DNA of 64,000 nucleotides from Symmetrospora coprosmae. Lineage: Eukaryota > Basidiomycota > Cystobasidiomycetes > Symmetrosporaceae. Location: assembly GCA_008802785.1 (NCBI GenBank), contig VUYT01000006.1, positions 124,001 through 188,000 of the forward strand. The letters are read 5' to 3'. The translations under genes were made by a program, and so were the position numbers. The notes beneath the pieces are model-generated. The model saw only the letters and a list, made by a program, of their open reading frames with translations, was not told where the DNA came from and did not search any database. How positions within the stretch are numbered: position 1 is the first letter of the stretch; every line of letters starts with the position of its first letter. Shown here piece after piece: positions 10,256 through 21,344 of the stretch.

Positions 10256-12006
10256 TCACGCCTTTGTATCTTCGACAACCACGCTCCACTCGCTCTCGAT
10301 AGTCCCCAGCTGCCTGCCGTTGATCTCCCTGAGCATGGCCCTCGCAACATCTCCCAGCCCATCGCTGCCAACAGGCACTGGGATCTTTGCTCCATCGTAC
10401 CCAATCTCCTTGATGGGGCTGACGACGGCCGCCGTACCACTGCCAAACATCTCGACGAGCTTGCCCTCCTTCTGCAGTCGCGCAATCTCCGGCATGGTCA
10501 GTTTCCGCTCAGACACCTTGAACGTCTTGGGGAGGCCGTCGATCGAGAGCTTGCCCGCTGCGTGATCCCGAGCCAGGCAGAGGACAGAATCGCGCGTCAC
10601 TCCGGGGAGGATGGTGTCGCCCAGTGGAGGCGTGATGAGCTCCCAGCCGCCAGCTTCGTCAGAGACGACAATGAACAGGTTCATCTAGGGCAGGAGATCA
10701 TCAACGATTAGCTCTGAGCGCATGCATGATCACAACGTACATGCTTCACTCACCGTGCCGACCTCTGTCACCTGGTGGTCCTCGCCAAATAGCCAGAGGA
10801 TCTGCTGGTACCCCTCGCCTGCCGCCGACATTTGGGCTGCAAATATGGACCGAGTCAGTCCAGGCTCGAATGCATGTCATTGGCGCGTCGAATTCTGCGG
10901 GCACTCACGGACAACACCGCCAGCATAGTTGGATCCCAGCTTGTAGCCACCCGTTCCTCCCGGCCACGCTCGAACATCGCTTGTCGTCGCGAGCAAGCTG
11001 ACGGGCTTAAAGCCAGTCTTGTAGTATGGCCCCACAGGACTGCAGATGACAAAGAGGAGGACGTCTGTCGATGCGCCAACGCCCAGTGCAGCTTGTGTAC
11101 CGATCATGGTCGGGCGAATGTAGAGCGAGTGGCCTGGCTGCGAAGGGATCCAGGCCTTGTCAAGCGACACGAGCTTCTTGATGAGTGTGGTTAGGTGCTC
11201 GCCGGAGAACGTCTGTCGTGATACAGTACGCCTAGAGGTCAGTCTAGTGCGGAGGGGGTCGACAGCCAGAAGGCGGCTCACTGGGAAAGCCAGCCTGGCA
11301 GCGGACCGGTTCATGCGCTCCATGTTCTTGTCTGGCCGGAACAGCCGCACAACACCAGAGTCTGCGTCTCTGTACGCCTTCATGCCCTCAAAGAGCGTAG
11401 AAGCGTAGTGCAGCACTGTGGAAGACGGGTCGAGAGCAAGAGGTCCATAGGGTTGAATCGAGGGAGCGCCCCATCCCGTCTCGTGCGACCAGGGGACGAG
11501 CAGCATGTGGTCTGTGAACGTATGTCCGAACACAAGATCCTCTGCAGGCGTCATCTGCCGGAGGGTGGGTGCTGAGCTTATCTTGAGCAGCGACGGCTGC
11601 GGGTATGCATGCGCAGAGTCAGGGTTAGCGAGTGAGGCAAGCGGCTCTGTTAGCTTCCGTCACGCGGCCACGGAGGAGAGACGACGGCACACACGTCAAT
11701 GTCGTCGCTTCTGCGCGCCTGCTCCGTCATAGGGCTCGGGACAGCTTCCTGCCCCTGGTTCTCGAGGCCTCCTGCCTGAGGCTGAGGCGGAGCTTCCGTG
11801 GCTGCGGCATCATCGCGAGCCAGACGAGAGCTCGAGTGCAGCAGCGAGGCTCTCGTCGCTGATGATGGTTCTGCAGCAGCTAGTCGAGGAGTTCGTAGCA
11901 GTGTGCTGCTGTAGCTCCTGGCCGCCAGTGCGGGCGACCCGGTGACGGCTGCGAGGGAAGCCCTGGACGAGCGAGTCGCGGCAGAGCGGGCGAGCGAGCT
12001 CAGCAT
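10256..12006 (-). CDS. BAT1: branched-chain amino acid aminotransferase, mitochondrial form
   Basis: PLP enzyme interconverting Leu/Ile/Val and their 2-oxo acids using glutamate/2-oxoglutarate. Five exons (12006-11695, 11596-11282, 11212-10909, 10836-10754, 10684-10256) sum to exactly 481 codons. About 100 N-terminal residues rich in Arg/Ser/Ala ([20 protein letters not shown]) look like a mitochondrial presequence. The family core follows: [66 protein letters not shown], and the PLP-lysine motif [11 protein letters not shown]. Then [35 protein letters not shown] and [14 protein letters not shown]. Length is slightly above the usual 370-410 because of the presequence. Identity is secure; a cytosolic paralogue is not in the window. 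Confidence 0.96.
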
Positions 12007-12623
12007 TGTGCAGCTCGGTACGTGTAGCTGGGAGCCTGTGTGGAAGGATGGGTGCGCGGCGGGAGCAGGAGCGAGCTGGGAGATTCAGGCAGAGGCAGAG
12101 GCGCTCGTGACTCCGGCCCCGGCCGAGACACTGCTCCACGCGCTCGCATGGGACCAGTGCGACACCGAGGAAAGAGGCACTGTGCAAGAAACGCAATGAT
12201 ATTCACGAGATAACTATACCGCTACGATACATTGGTACTCCTCAGTAGAGGAAGAAGGCACAGAGTCTGCACAGAATGCCGTACAGATGGAAATGTCGGG
12301 CTCGGACGGCTGTACGCTTTCGCACGAAGGTGAGCAGTGGTGGACGGGCCCTCTCGCGGTGTCTGACCACTGATCCGCTCCAATACCAGTGCCAACTTGA
12401 GGCACTACGCGGCCTCGGCGGCTGCTGGCCTGATGCGACTTTTGCGATGAGCCGCAGGATGAGCGAACTTTGGATGATACACATGGACGTAGAGAACGTC
12501 CTCTCTCGCCTCGAAGAGCAAGTTCGCTGTACATTACTTGCTGTTGTAGAGCGCAGGATGGTGGTGCCGAGTAAGGGGCACGGTGTGGTGGTCGGAGAGC
12601 CGGAGACAGAGGAGTGCTTATCG
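12007..12623. promoter_or_regulatory. upstream region of the aminotransferase gene
   Basis: About 620 bp between the aminotransferase start and the 3' end of the histidine kinase gene, both on the minus strand. It should contain the aminotransferase promoter and the kinase 3' UTR. No gene or clear motif is seen. Confidence 0.4.
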
Positions 12624-15600
12624 TCACGGGAAACTCCTGGCATCGAAAGACGAATTAGACTGGATAGGCGGTGGGACGCGTTGAGGAGCTGTTCCTGCGG
12701 CTGGTCGGTCGCCCCTGTCCGCCTGCGGCCGTTTCGCAGCCTGGCCGCGCTTGAGGTACGAGACTAGCGTTTCTTCCAGCTGTGCCATTGCGCGACGACG
12801 TCAGCTCGGATTCTCCTCCATGAAGGAGGCTCCCTCTGTACTCACCACCTTCAGCCTGACAGGCTTTGCGAGATAATCTGTCATCCCCGCGGCAAGACAT
12901 TTCTCGCGGTCGCCGCTGATGGCGGAGGCAGTGAGCGCAATGACGGTGACTTGAGAGATCTTTGGGTCGGGATCCAGTCGGATCCGCCGGGCAGCCTCGT
13001 ATCCATCCATTACGGGCATCTGGCCGTCGAGCTAAAAAAGAGACGACGCGAGACCGAGGTCAGCTCATACCTAAATGCAGCCACGACAAGGAAACTCACA
13101 AGAACCAGGTCCCACTCCCGCTCATGCATGGCCCGCAAGGCTTCTTCGCCATTGACGACAGCACGAACGTTGAACCCCATCCTGGTGATGCCGCGCGTGA
13201 AGATTTCGCTGTTGAGGGCATTGTCCTCGGCCAGAAGGATCCAGATAGAGCTCCTATCGAGGTCGACACTAGCTCTGCTGGCGGCATCTGCGGTGTTTGC
13301 AGCGCTAGAAGCGGAGCGCGCTGTAAGACTGGACCGATCGGCCGGGGGTGGAGACGAAGGGGCGAACTGCACGCGAGCTTGGCTCTGCGTGCCCGCATGG
13401 GCCCGGTCGGCGGTTCCTTGATTCGTGTAGGGCTTGGGAGGTGAGATCTTCTGCTGGTTTCCTGCTGATGATGCTGATGAGCGTTCTGGAGTAGAGGCGA
13501 TCGCCAATTCGCTGGATGACGTAGATGATGACCTATCCCCTGCCTCCAGGCTTTGGCGTCCGGCAGTGGCAGACGAAGAGCCAGAAGAGCCGCTGTTCCG
13601 AGACCGTGTCGACGGTCGCCGCGATGGCGGATTGGTTGATTTCTGGAATGGTACGAGCACTGTGATCTTTGTCCCCTTGCCAAGATCAGACTCGAGCTTC
13701 ACGGTTCCATCCATCAGCTCAACCAGCTGCATTCGTTCGGCAGGGAGGAAGAGTCAGCTCCACAGCGCTTGGGATGTGGAAAGCTGACCACGCGCTCACC
13801 CTCTTCGAGATCGCCAGACCTAGACCTGTTCCACCGTGCTCTCTGCTCGTTGTCGAGTCAGCTTGCTGGAAGGCCTGGAAAAGAATGGGCATGACATTCT
13901 TTGCGATGCCGATGCCGGAGTCCTCCACCACGAAACGGACGATGATATCAGACTCCGTCTCTTGATCCTGTCTGACCTTGAGGGTGATGAAGCCCTGCTT
14001 TGTGAATTTGACCGAGTTGGCCAGGAAGTTGAGCAGAACCTGGCGCATCCTTGGCAAGTCGCCAAGCACCTCGCCTCGATACAGGTTTGATGTCTCTTCG
14101 TTGAAGCGCAGACCTTTCTTGGTCGCCGCCGTCCGGAACATGGTGGTCGCATCGGTGACCAGATCTTGCAGAGCAAAAGGCTGGATGTCGAGCTCGAGCT
14201 TGCCCGCTTCGACTTTGCCGATGTCGAGCACGTCTCCCACCATCTTCAGGAGAATTTCGCCTGACCGCAGGATCTTGCGGACGCTGTCGTGCTGACCCGG
14301 GCTCATCTCCTCCTCGAGCAGGAGCTCCGACATGCCGATCATTCCGGCTAGGGTGGTACCATGTCAGCTGTTGCGTATGGGTCGAGCCGGCTGTCAGCTG
14401 CATGGGTACTCACTGATGGGTGTACGAATCTCATGGCTCAGGTTGGCGGTGAATTCGCTCTTCAGCCGGGAAGCCTCCTTCGCCGCGGTCTCCGACGCTA
14501 GCAATCTCGCTTGCTCCTCCGAGGACTTTTTCAATGCCTTCTCGGCCTCCTTCAAGTCCGTAATTTCGGTGCAGACAACGACCACACCATGGGGAGGCTC
14601 TCCAGCTTTCTCGCGCAAAGGCGTGAGCTGGTCACGCGAAGGGTAGGTTTACGTCAACGGAACGCCCTTCAGAAGCAGCTATGCAATACTGCTCACGTGG
14701 CAGCCGATCCAGTTGTCTGGACGGATCTCGAACTCGACCCGCGCGGACTCTAGTCCATCGAGGACCTGTTGCGCTTTTCTGGTGAATGCCGGGTCCGGTA
14801 GAATGGAAGAGAGCTCTGCTCCAATCAAGGCTGAATACGAGAGGAGAAGATGTCAGCCGTGCAAGGACTGGCAGGTACGGACTGCAGCACGTAACAGCAG
14901 CTCACATCTCTCATCCGGGCCAGCGACGACGCTCAGTAAGTGACGCCCGCCATCCATAAAGAGCAGCTTCAGATCCCGGTCGACGCATAGGAGGGTGACG
15001 TTGGCAAGATCAATGACGCGACGAAGGTTGCGCGTCGTCTCCGCCAGCTGTGTGCGAAGCTGCATGCCTTCTTCGATGTCCGTGAGCGTGCCAAACCAGG
15101 CGATAATGGTCCCGTTCGCGTCAAACATTGCTTGTGCCCGGCCGAGCTGCCATCGCCATACTCCATCATGACGTCGACACCGGTACTCGACAGAGTACGG
15201 CTCGCCAGTCGCTAGAGAGCGCGACCAGGCACGCCGCGTACCAGGCATGTCGTCTGGGTGGAACGGGTTCTGCCAGTTGACCCCGAGGGATTGCTCGGGC
15301 TGCAAGCCAGTGTAGGAGTACCATTTGTTGCTGTGGGTAATTACGAAGGTCAGCTCGGCCCATGATCGCGCAGATCTGCGTAGTCTGCACTGAACCCACT
15401 TGAAGTATATGTGGGAACCGTCTGGCTTGGTGACCCAAACCATCTGAGGCATCGAATTGATGATTTGCTGCCAGAAAGCCGATGCGTCCAGGCCTGTGGG
15501 CCCTTGAAAACCAGGAATGGCTGCTACAGACGAGTCTCCGGCAACAGCATTGTTCCCGCCGGGACCGTCGAGTCCCGTCCCAGCCTCTTTCGGCACAGAG

Positions 15601-18491
15601 ACATGCGCATTGCTCTTTGGGTCGCCGCTCTCGCCCGTGATGTCGCGCAACCAGACGACGCCTCCAACATGATCGCCATTGACGTCCCTAAGCGGTGCTG
15701 CTCGCGCTTGCACGACTCGCCGACGCACGCGGATCTGGACGAGCCCGCTTCCCGGTGCGCCATCAACTGTCTCGCTCGAATAGGTGAAACACTCGCTATC
15801 GGGAAAGCCGCAAGTTTCGGCCGGGCCGACCTGCGTCTCGATTCCGACAATGATGGAGTTGTCTCCGCCGGGCGGCGAGACCCCCTTGCGAACGCACTGG
15901 TCGAATAGCGCCTCGAAGGGATCCTCGATGCGCTGGCTGAACGCAGGGTCAAACACCTTGTACGGCTTGTGCGCTATCCATGGGCGGGAAGCATCGTCGT
16001 CCTTCAGGCCTTGCAGGATAGTAGCAGCGTCGCCAGCGGTCATGGCCATGCTGCTGCGCGGCAAGCTAGAGAAAGCCAGACCGGAGACGCTGCCAGATGG
16101 CGAGAAGGCGGAACCGTACGGTCCTCCGCTTCCGCCGCCTCCGTGTCCACCCGAGCCAGAGCCTGAGATGCCTGATCTCGTCGACATGTTCGAGGCTGTC
16201 TCGTCCCGCAGGACGCGGTGATGCTGCCGGATCCTCCGGCGCCTCAGACTCCACCGCAAGATATCTGAAATGGACGTTTCAAGGTTCTGCCCGCGATCAG
16301 GGAGGTCGATGCGGACCTTGCCGTCCTGGAACACAATGTCGTCCTCCCACACTGGTGACTGCCCCGGCTGCTCTGTAGCACTTTCGATAGACTGCGCGTC
16401 GTCTTCGAAGAGAGATGCTTCAGGCGGCGGCCGGCGTTCCTTTGCCGCTGCGGCAGAGTACCACATATCGTCAAAGGGATCTGTCGAGTGCTCGTTCTCC
16501 GGACTTTTGATGCCCATGAGCAGCTCGCGCGTCCGAGAGTTGATGAAGCCCGAGCTCAGGTCTAGCTTGCTGATGATGACTCCTGTCCGCGGGTGCGCGG
16601 CCAGTGCAGACTGTGCGAGGGAGAAGTCGGACGTCTCGGCTGCAAATGTCCGCGCGAGGCGACTAGCTCGTGTCTGATGTGATGACGCGCCTGAAGAGCC
16701 ATCAGAGTTCGAGTGGCGTGTAGGTAGACCGGGCATCCGGCCGGCTGCCAGTGATGTCGACGAGGACAGGTTGTCGGAGAAGTGCATGGCACCTGCGACG
16801 CTGCTCGTGGGCAAAGGGTGCGGGCTGCCTTTGGGCGAGACTGGCGGGGATATGTTCGGGTCCATGCTCGTGATGGACGCTCGTTTCCGGTGCAGGGGGC
16901 CCCGGAAGGATGGATTCGAGGGTGTCTCTGAATAAGAGATGGACATTGTCGGCGCGGTCGCCGCAATGCCCGATGGTCCGGATGTCGAAGTCTTGGGGGA
17001 CAAACCGCGCCCTGCCACGCTGGTTTCGTCTGCTTCCCCTGGGGCGTGCTTGCCAGTGCCACTGCTGCCCGGACCAACGCTCCCAGCACTCGTGGCCATG
17101 GTCGAAGCTTCCGAACCGGGGATTGTCGATCTGGTGCTCGCGGTCGACTCCGAGTTTGTGGAGTTTGAGCGCCCGGCATCGTTGTGCGAGTTGGTGGGAA
17201 TCGGCGAAACACTTGGCCGCACAGGATGATTGCTTGCAGAGGCGTCATCTGTCGTCGTGCTTGATGTGCTCGCGCTGGGCCCAGCGTGGGTCTGAGCAAC
17301 AGGAGCAGCAGTCTGAGACTGCGACATCTGGTTCCACTTGCGCTCTATCGTATTTGCGAATATCTTGCGGATGTCGCCAGAGTGCCTTTTGATTGCATTT
17401 GGCAGCGACGGGCGGGATGGATGAGGGTGGTGAGGAGAGGTTGCCGAGTAGGGCGTCGAATCGACCGCGCTGACATGTTGACGCCCAAATGTCGAGGCAG
17501 GTGGGGCGGATGCTTGCCGCTGCCTGTGCCCTTTCCCCACTGTCGCAGATCGTGTTGGTGGTGAGCCGCTCCCTGTTAGCAGCGGGTCGGGCGAGGGACC
17601 GGATCCTGCAGATTGCTGGCGTTGCCGAGCCCGCTCGAGCGGAGACAGCGAGGATGACGGGGGCGAGCTGGCTGGGCTGACTTCTGGGCTGACGTCGACA
17701 ATGAGTATGCTCCTTATCCAGCTCTCGCGCTCCGAGTTCTCGTTGGTGTGCACTGCCGCTTTGCACTTGATGAGCTCGCCGGAGGACTGCACGCAGGCTC
17801 GGAGGGACTGCAGATGCCGGCGAGTGTCGAGCCTGTTGATGGCGATACTCGTGGAGGATCTGCGTGGTGCGGCAGGCATTTTTGTCCGTGATGGTGCTCC
17901 TTGCCCGCTGGTTACTCCGCTGCTGCTGCTGCTGCCGTAAGGGTCGCTGCTGGATGAGGGTGCAGCCGATGAAGCACCCGCCGCATGACCAGCAGCAGGA
18001 GTCCTGCGCTGCTCTCCATCTGTCCCTATCGCTGAGGATGCGCCCTCTTCTCCTGCTGCTGTGATAGGCGATAGTCCTAGTCCGATGCCTGCATTGCTCG
18101 CTGCTGCTCCGCCGCTGTCGACGACATCAATGGCCGGCGGAAAGAGGTCCTCGTAGGAGTACCGCCCTCCGCTGGGACCCGCATCCTCGCTCGCATCGAC
18201 GAGCATGACGACTGTCCCTTCATCAGACTCGCCGCTGCCTTCTCCATCTCCTCCACTTCCTGCGCTCCCGCTCCCACTGCCGCTGCCTCTGCGCTTGAGC
18301 AGGCCATCCTCGAGGCCGAGCAGCGTCCTCGCCCCTTCGTTGGCTGACCGCAGCAGCCCGCCGCTGAAGACGAGGAAAGGCAGCGGGACGAGCTCCGGGT
18401 CAATGTTGGGGCTGGGCAGCGGCGCACCGCCCTGCTTGCTGCCCTCTGCTGCTGCTCCTCCACTGCGCTGCTCATCCTGTCCCCGATGCAT
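12624..18491 (-). CDS. hybrid histidine kinase with PAS domain(s) and C-terminal receiver
   Basis: Two-component sensor kinase feeding a phosphorelay. The first about 850 residues are low-complexity (Ser/Gly/Pro). Then comes a PAS module: [69 protein letters not shown] second, shorter PAS-like block follows ([20 protein letters not shown]), with a PAS/PAC end at [18 protein letters not shown]. The HisKA H-box is [10 protein letters not shown], and the HATPase boxes are [17 protein letters not shown] and [12 protein letters not shown] Ser/Pro linker leads to the receiver: [13 protein letters not shown], phosphoacceptor [21 protein letters not shown] and the lysine in [10 protein letters not shown]. 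At least eight introns are needed; one falls just before the phosphoacceptor segment, one right after the H-box. A final exon ([12 protein letters not shown]) ends at 12624. Total roughly 1,700 residues. No membrane segment, so probably cytosolic. The stimulus is unknown. Confidence 0.9.
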
Positions 18492-19067
18492 CCTTCCTCC
18501 CTGCCCGCTTCTCTCCTTTCAGAGGGAGCGAGTGACGTTGGCCCTTCCCTCTTCTGGCGCCCTGGTCTGCTCGCTCTCTGCAGCAGCCGCGCTTTCAACG
18601 ACGGCGGCTACTGTTCAGCGTCGAGGTGGACACTGTATGTAACGTTGTGCTGTGCTCTGTATCCATCCACTTGTGTGTCTGTGTCGTTGTTGGTTGAAAG
18701 AGTCACTCGGTGGTCCGTCTGCCAGGCAAAGGCCACCCAGCTGCAGGATGAGGCGCGGACCTCGCCAGCCAGCCAGCGGGAGAGCGGGGACGACGGCCTT
18801 TCGGTCAAATTGGCGCATCCACCCCGGAGGAATCCCGCGAGCCTGTCACTTCTGTCACAAACAGTCACTGCGCAGCTGCTCGAGAATGGCATCTCATCTG
18901 TCGTAGCTATTTCCTGTAAACATTGGATGCTGCGCCCGCTATGCCTGTCTCTGTCCCGTCTCCTCGTGTTCCGCCCGGATGTCGGTCCCTTTTGTCTCCG
19001 CTCCGTACTGCTACACATGCATTGAGAATTGTCGCCTCTGCCAGATACAGCGTGTATAGAGCTTTCC
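18492..19067. promoter_or_regulatory. upstream region of the histidine kinase gene
   Basis: About 575 bp between the kinase start and the end of the next minus-strand gene. Open frames here are short and motif-free. It presumably contains the kinase promoter and 5' UTR. Confidence 0.4.
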
Positions 19068-20963
19068 CTAATCCTCATCCGTCTTCCTCCCACCGCACAT
19101 CCTCCCGAACCGATGCAGCCAGTACGACAGCCTGAACCACCGGCGAGGTGCTTGTCCGAACAGCACCTCCATCTCGCCCTTGCGGTGACGCCGTCCTTGC
19201 TCGGTCGAGTTGGAGACTGCGCGCACCTGTCCGCTCTCGAGGTCGTCTCCATTACCCGAGGTCTCGCTGAGGAGGCGGTCGAGTGTAGCGCTGTCGACGC
19301 TGTCGCACCCGCTGTCCGAGTCGCTGCCACCCGAGCTGCTCTCGCTGTCTCCGTCTGTTCCCGTCCCGCTGTCGGACCCGACGTTGCTCCTCCGCTTGCG
19401 TCGCCGCGACGTGGGAAAGCAGAGACCGGTGCAGAAATCCCATGTGCCCGCTTGCTCCTTCTTGTTGCGTCTCTTTGCGGACCTGCCGTTCATAGACTCG
19501 GCTCTTTCGTCTGGTCCAGCTCGGTAGCCGGCACTGCCCGCCTGTACCTCTCCTTCTCCACCTTGCGTCAGCGCCAGCCTCGCCTCCTGTGCCTTCCTCC
19601 GCCTCTCCTGCTTCTCGCGCTTCTCCTTCCTCTTTTTCCGCTTGGCCTCCTTCATCTGCTTGCGCACCATCTCCCGGTACGTCAGCGTGCCATCGTCTCT
19701 GAGCTTCCTCCGAGCGTCTGTGGGCGTTCCGTCGTCGTCAAAAGTGAGGTACCAGGCGCGACCTGGGCTCGGCGCCGTCGCGGAGGGTTGCAGCAGGGGC
19801 GCATAGAGCGAGTTCGGGGTAGACGCGCGTGACATCTCCGAAGAGAGGAAAGAGCCCGGCCGCGAGATGTTGGGGCGCATTGCTATGCTGCCGAGGTACG
19901 TCTGCTGGCCTGATACTGACGGCGTGGGCGAGTGCGAGTCGCCCGGCGTCTGCATGCCGCTGCCACGAGACGCAGACGCAGACGGTCCTGCCGTGGAAGA
20001 GGCGAAAGAGGCGGCGCGCGAGTGCGAAGGGTGCTGCGGGACACCTGAAGGAGTAGAAGAGCGGCGTCCTCGAGTCTGCCAGGATGTAGACGATGGGGAA
20101 CGGTGCGTGCGCATCCCGCCTGCAATCCTGACGACGTTGCTGAACTGGATGCGGGCCTCGCTGACGTTGGTGTCTCTGCGCATGCGACCAATGATGGGTG
20201 ACACGTCGCTCTCGTCGTCGCCGTCCTCGTCGTCCTCCTCCTCCTCGTCGTGCTCCACGTCGCCCTTGCTGGCTTCCACATTGGCATGTCCGCCAGCCTC
20301 CGGGATTACGGTGATAGCCGGCGCAGGCGAGCCCGACCTTGACCGGATTCTCGGACTGCCGACAGCTGCAGCGGAGGCCGCCGCTGCTTCTGCGTGGTGC
20401 AGCTCGGAGAGGTGTCGTGCCATCCGCCGTTGCTGTTGTGCCGCGTCGTACAGCAGACACGTCTGCTCGTCATCATCTGGCAAATCATCCTCGTGCACGT
20501 CTTCCGGCCCAGCGGTCTCGTCTTCCTCCTCGCTGCGGGTGCTCAGGCGGGCTCTGGCACTGCTGCCAGTCTGTGCAGATATACCCTTGCCGCCCTGCTT
20601 GGCTTTCGCGAGCTTACGCTCTGCCGTCGCGGGGAAAGGGGAGCACAGACGCGGGCAAGAGGCGACCTCGTCAGCATGAGCGATGCTCGCTGGATCAGCG
20701 CGCAGGCCAGGGGCGGACGCACCGAGCTGCTCGACATAGGTCTCGCTGTCCGTCTTGATTTCCCAGGCGGGTGGGGATGACGCAGCCGTCCGCGCTGTGC
20801 CTCCTGAGCGTGCAGACCCAAAGCCAGAGTCCTTGCCGTGCGAGGTGGACGCAGGGGGCGTCGGCCAGGGCGCGGAGAGCTGATGGTCAAGGTTGAAGCT
20901 TGTGTAGCCTGCTGGCTCTTCTGCCTGCTGTGCCTGTGCAGCGGGTGGTGTACCGCCTTCCAT
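19068..20963 (-). CDS. uncharacterised charged protein, 631 residues
   Basis: A single uninterrupted exon of 631 codons ending in TAG. No domain is recognised. Visible features in order: an acidic stretch (EEEDETAGPEDVHEDDLPDD), a His/Glu/Ala helix around DAAQQQRRMARHLSELHHAE, and a second very acidic run (DEEEEDDEDGDDESD) followed by SPIIGRMRRDTNVSEARIQF. A long Ser/Pro region comes next, then AWYLTFDDDGTPTDARRK. That leads into a strongly basic helix of Lys/Arg (MVRKQMKEAKRKKRKEKREK), a Cys pair in WDFCTGLCFPTSRRRKRR, an acidic Ser-rich run, and the C-terminus RRWFRLSYWLHRFGRMCGG. The ordered-looking islands and the aromatic tail suggest a real, perhaps membrane-peripheral or nucleolar protein, but this is inference. 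Overlapping frames on both strands are shadows. Confidence 0.65.
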   Translation of the reverse strand: MEGGTPPAAQAQQAEEPAGYTSFNLDHQLSAPWPTPPASTSHGKDSGFGSARSGGTARTAASSPPAWEIKTDSETYVEQLGASAPGLRADPASIAHADEVASCPRLCSPFPATAERKLAKAKQGGKGISAQTGSSARARLSTRSEEEDETAGPEDVHEDDLPDDDEQTCLLYDAAQQQRRMARHLSELHHAEAAAASAAAVGSPRIRSRSGSPAPAITVIPEAGGHANVEASKGDVEHDEEEEDDEDGDDESDVSPIIGRMRRDTNVSEARIQFSNVVRIAGGMRTHRSPSSTSWQTRGRRSSTPSGVPQHPSHSRAASFASSTAGPSASASRGSGMQTPGDSHSPTPSVSGQQTYLGSIAMRPNISRPGSFLSSEMSRASTPNSLYAPLLQPSATAPSPGRAWYLTFDDDGTPTDARRKLRDDGTLTYREMVRKQMKEAKRKKRKEKREKQERRRKAQEARLALTQGGEGEVQAGSAGYRAGPDERAESMNGRSAKRRNKKEQAGTWDFCTGLCFPTSRRRKRRSNVGSDSGTGTDGDSESSSGGSDSDSGCDSVDSATLDRLLSETSGNGDDLESGQVRAVSNSTEQGRRHRKGEMEVLFGQAPRRWFRLSYWLHRFGRMCGGRKTDED

Positions 20964-21344
20964 ACCGGTCGAGCGGCCTTCACGTGCAGCCTGGCGCGGT
21001 GCGGTTTCGACAGGAAGACGGGCCTAGGCAGGGTGGTAGCAGATGACGAGCTCACGCCATGGTGGTATGTGGTCTGTGCTCCAGGTCTTGATGGTGCAGT
21101 TCGCTCGCTATGGTAGTATCCCCGTGACAGTCGTGGTTGAAGGAAAACAGCACACAAGGTTGAGCGGAGACGACGGATGTCACTCTCCCCTGCGCGACGT
21201 TCCACGACATACCTCCTATAAGTTAGAGTATACGAGCTTCCATACGAGCTACACCCAGTCGTCTCTCTCGTACGCGTATGGCTTCCCTGCCGCTCACCAT
21301 GGCTCCCCTCGACAGCCTCTTCTAGCCGGACCAGCTCGGAAGTC
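20964..21344. promoter_or_regulatory. divergent promoter region
   Basis: About 380 bp shared by the 631-residue protein gene (minus) and the PARP-type gene (plus). No other feature seen. Confidence 0.4.

Noticed and set aside
16562-17299. 245-codon minus-strand frame inside the kinase gene
   Set aside because: Arg/Pro-rich out-of-frame reading of the low-complexity leader of the histidine kinase.
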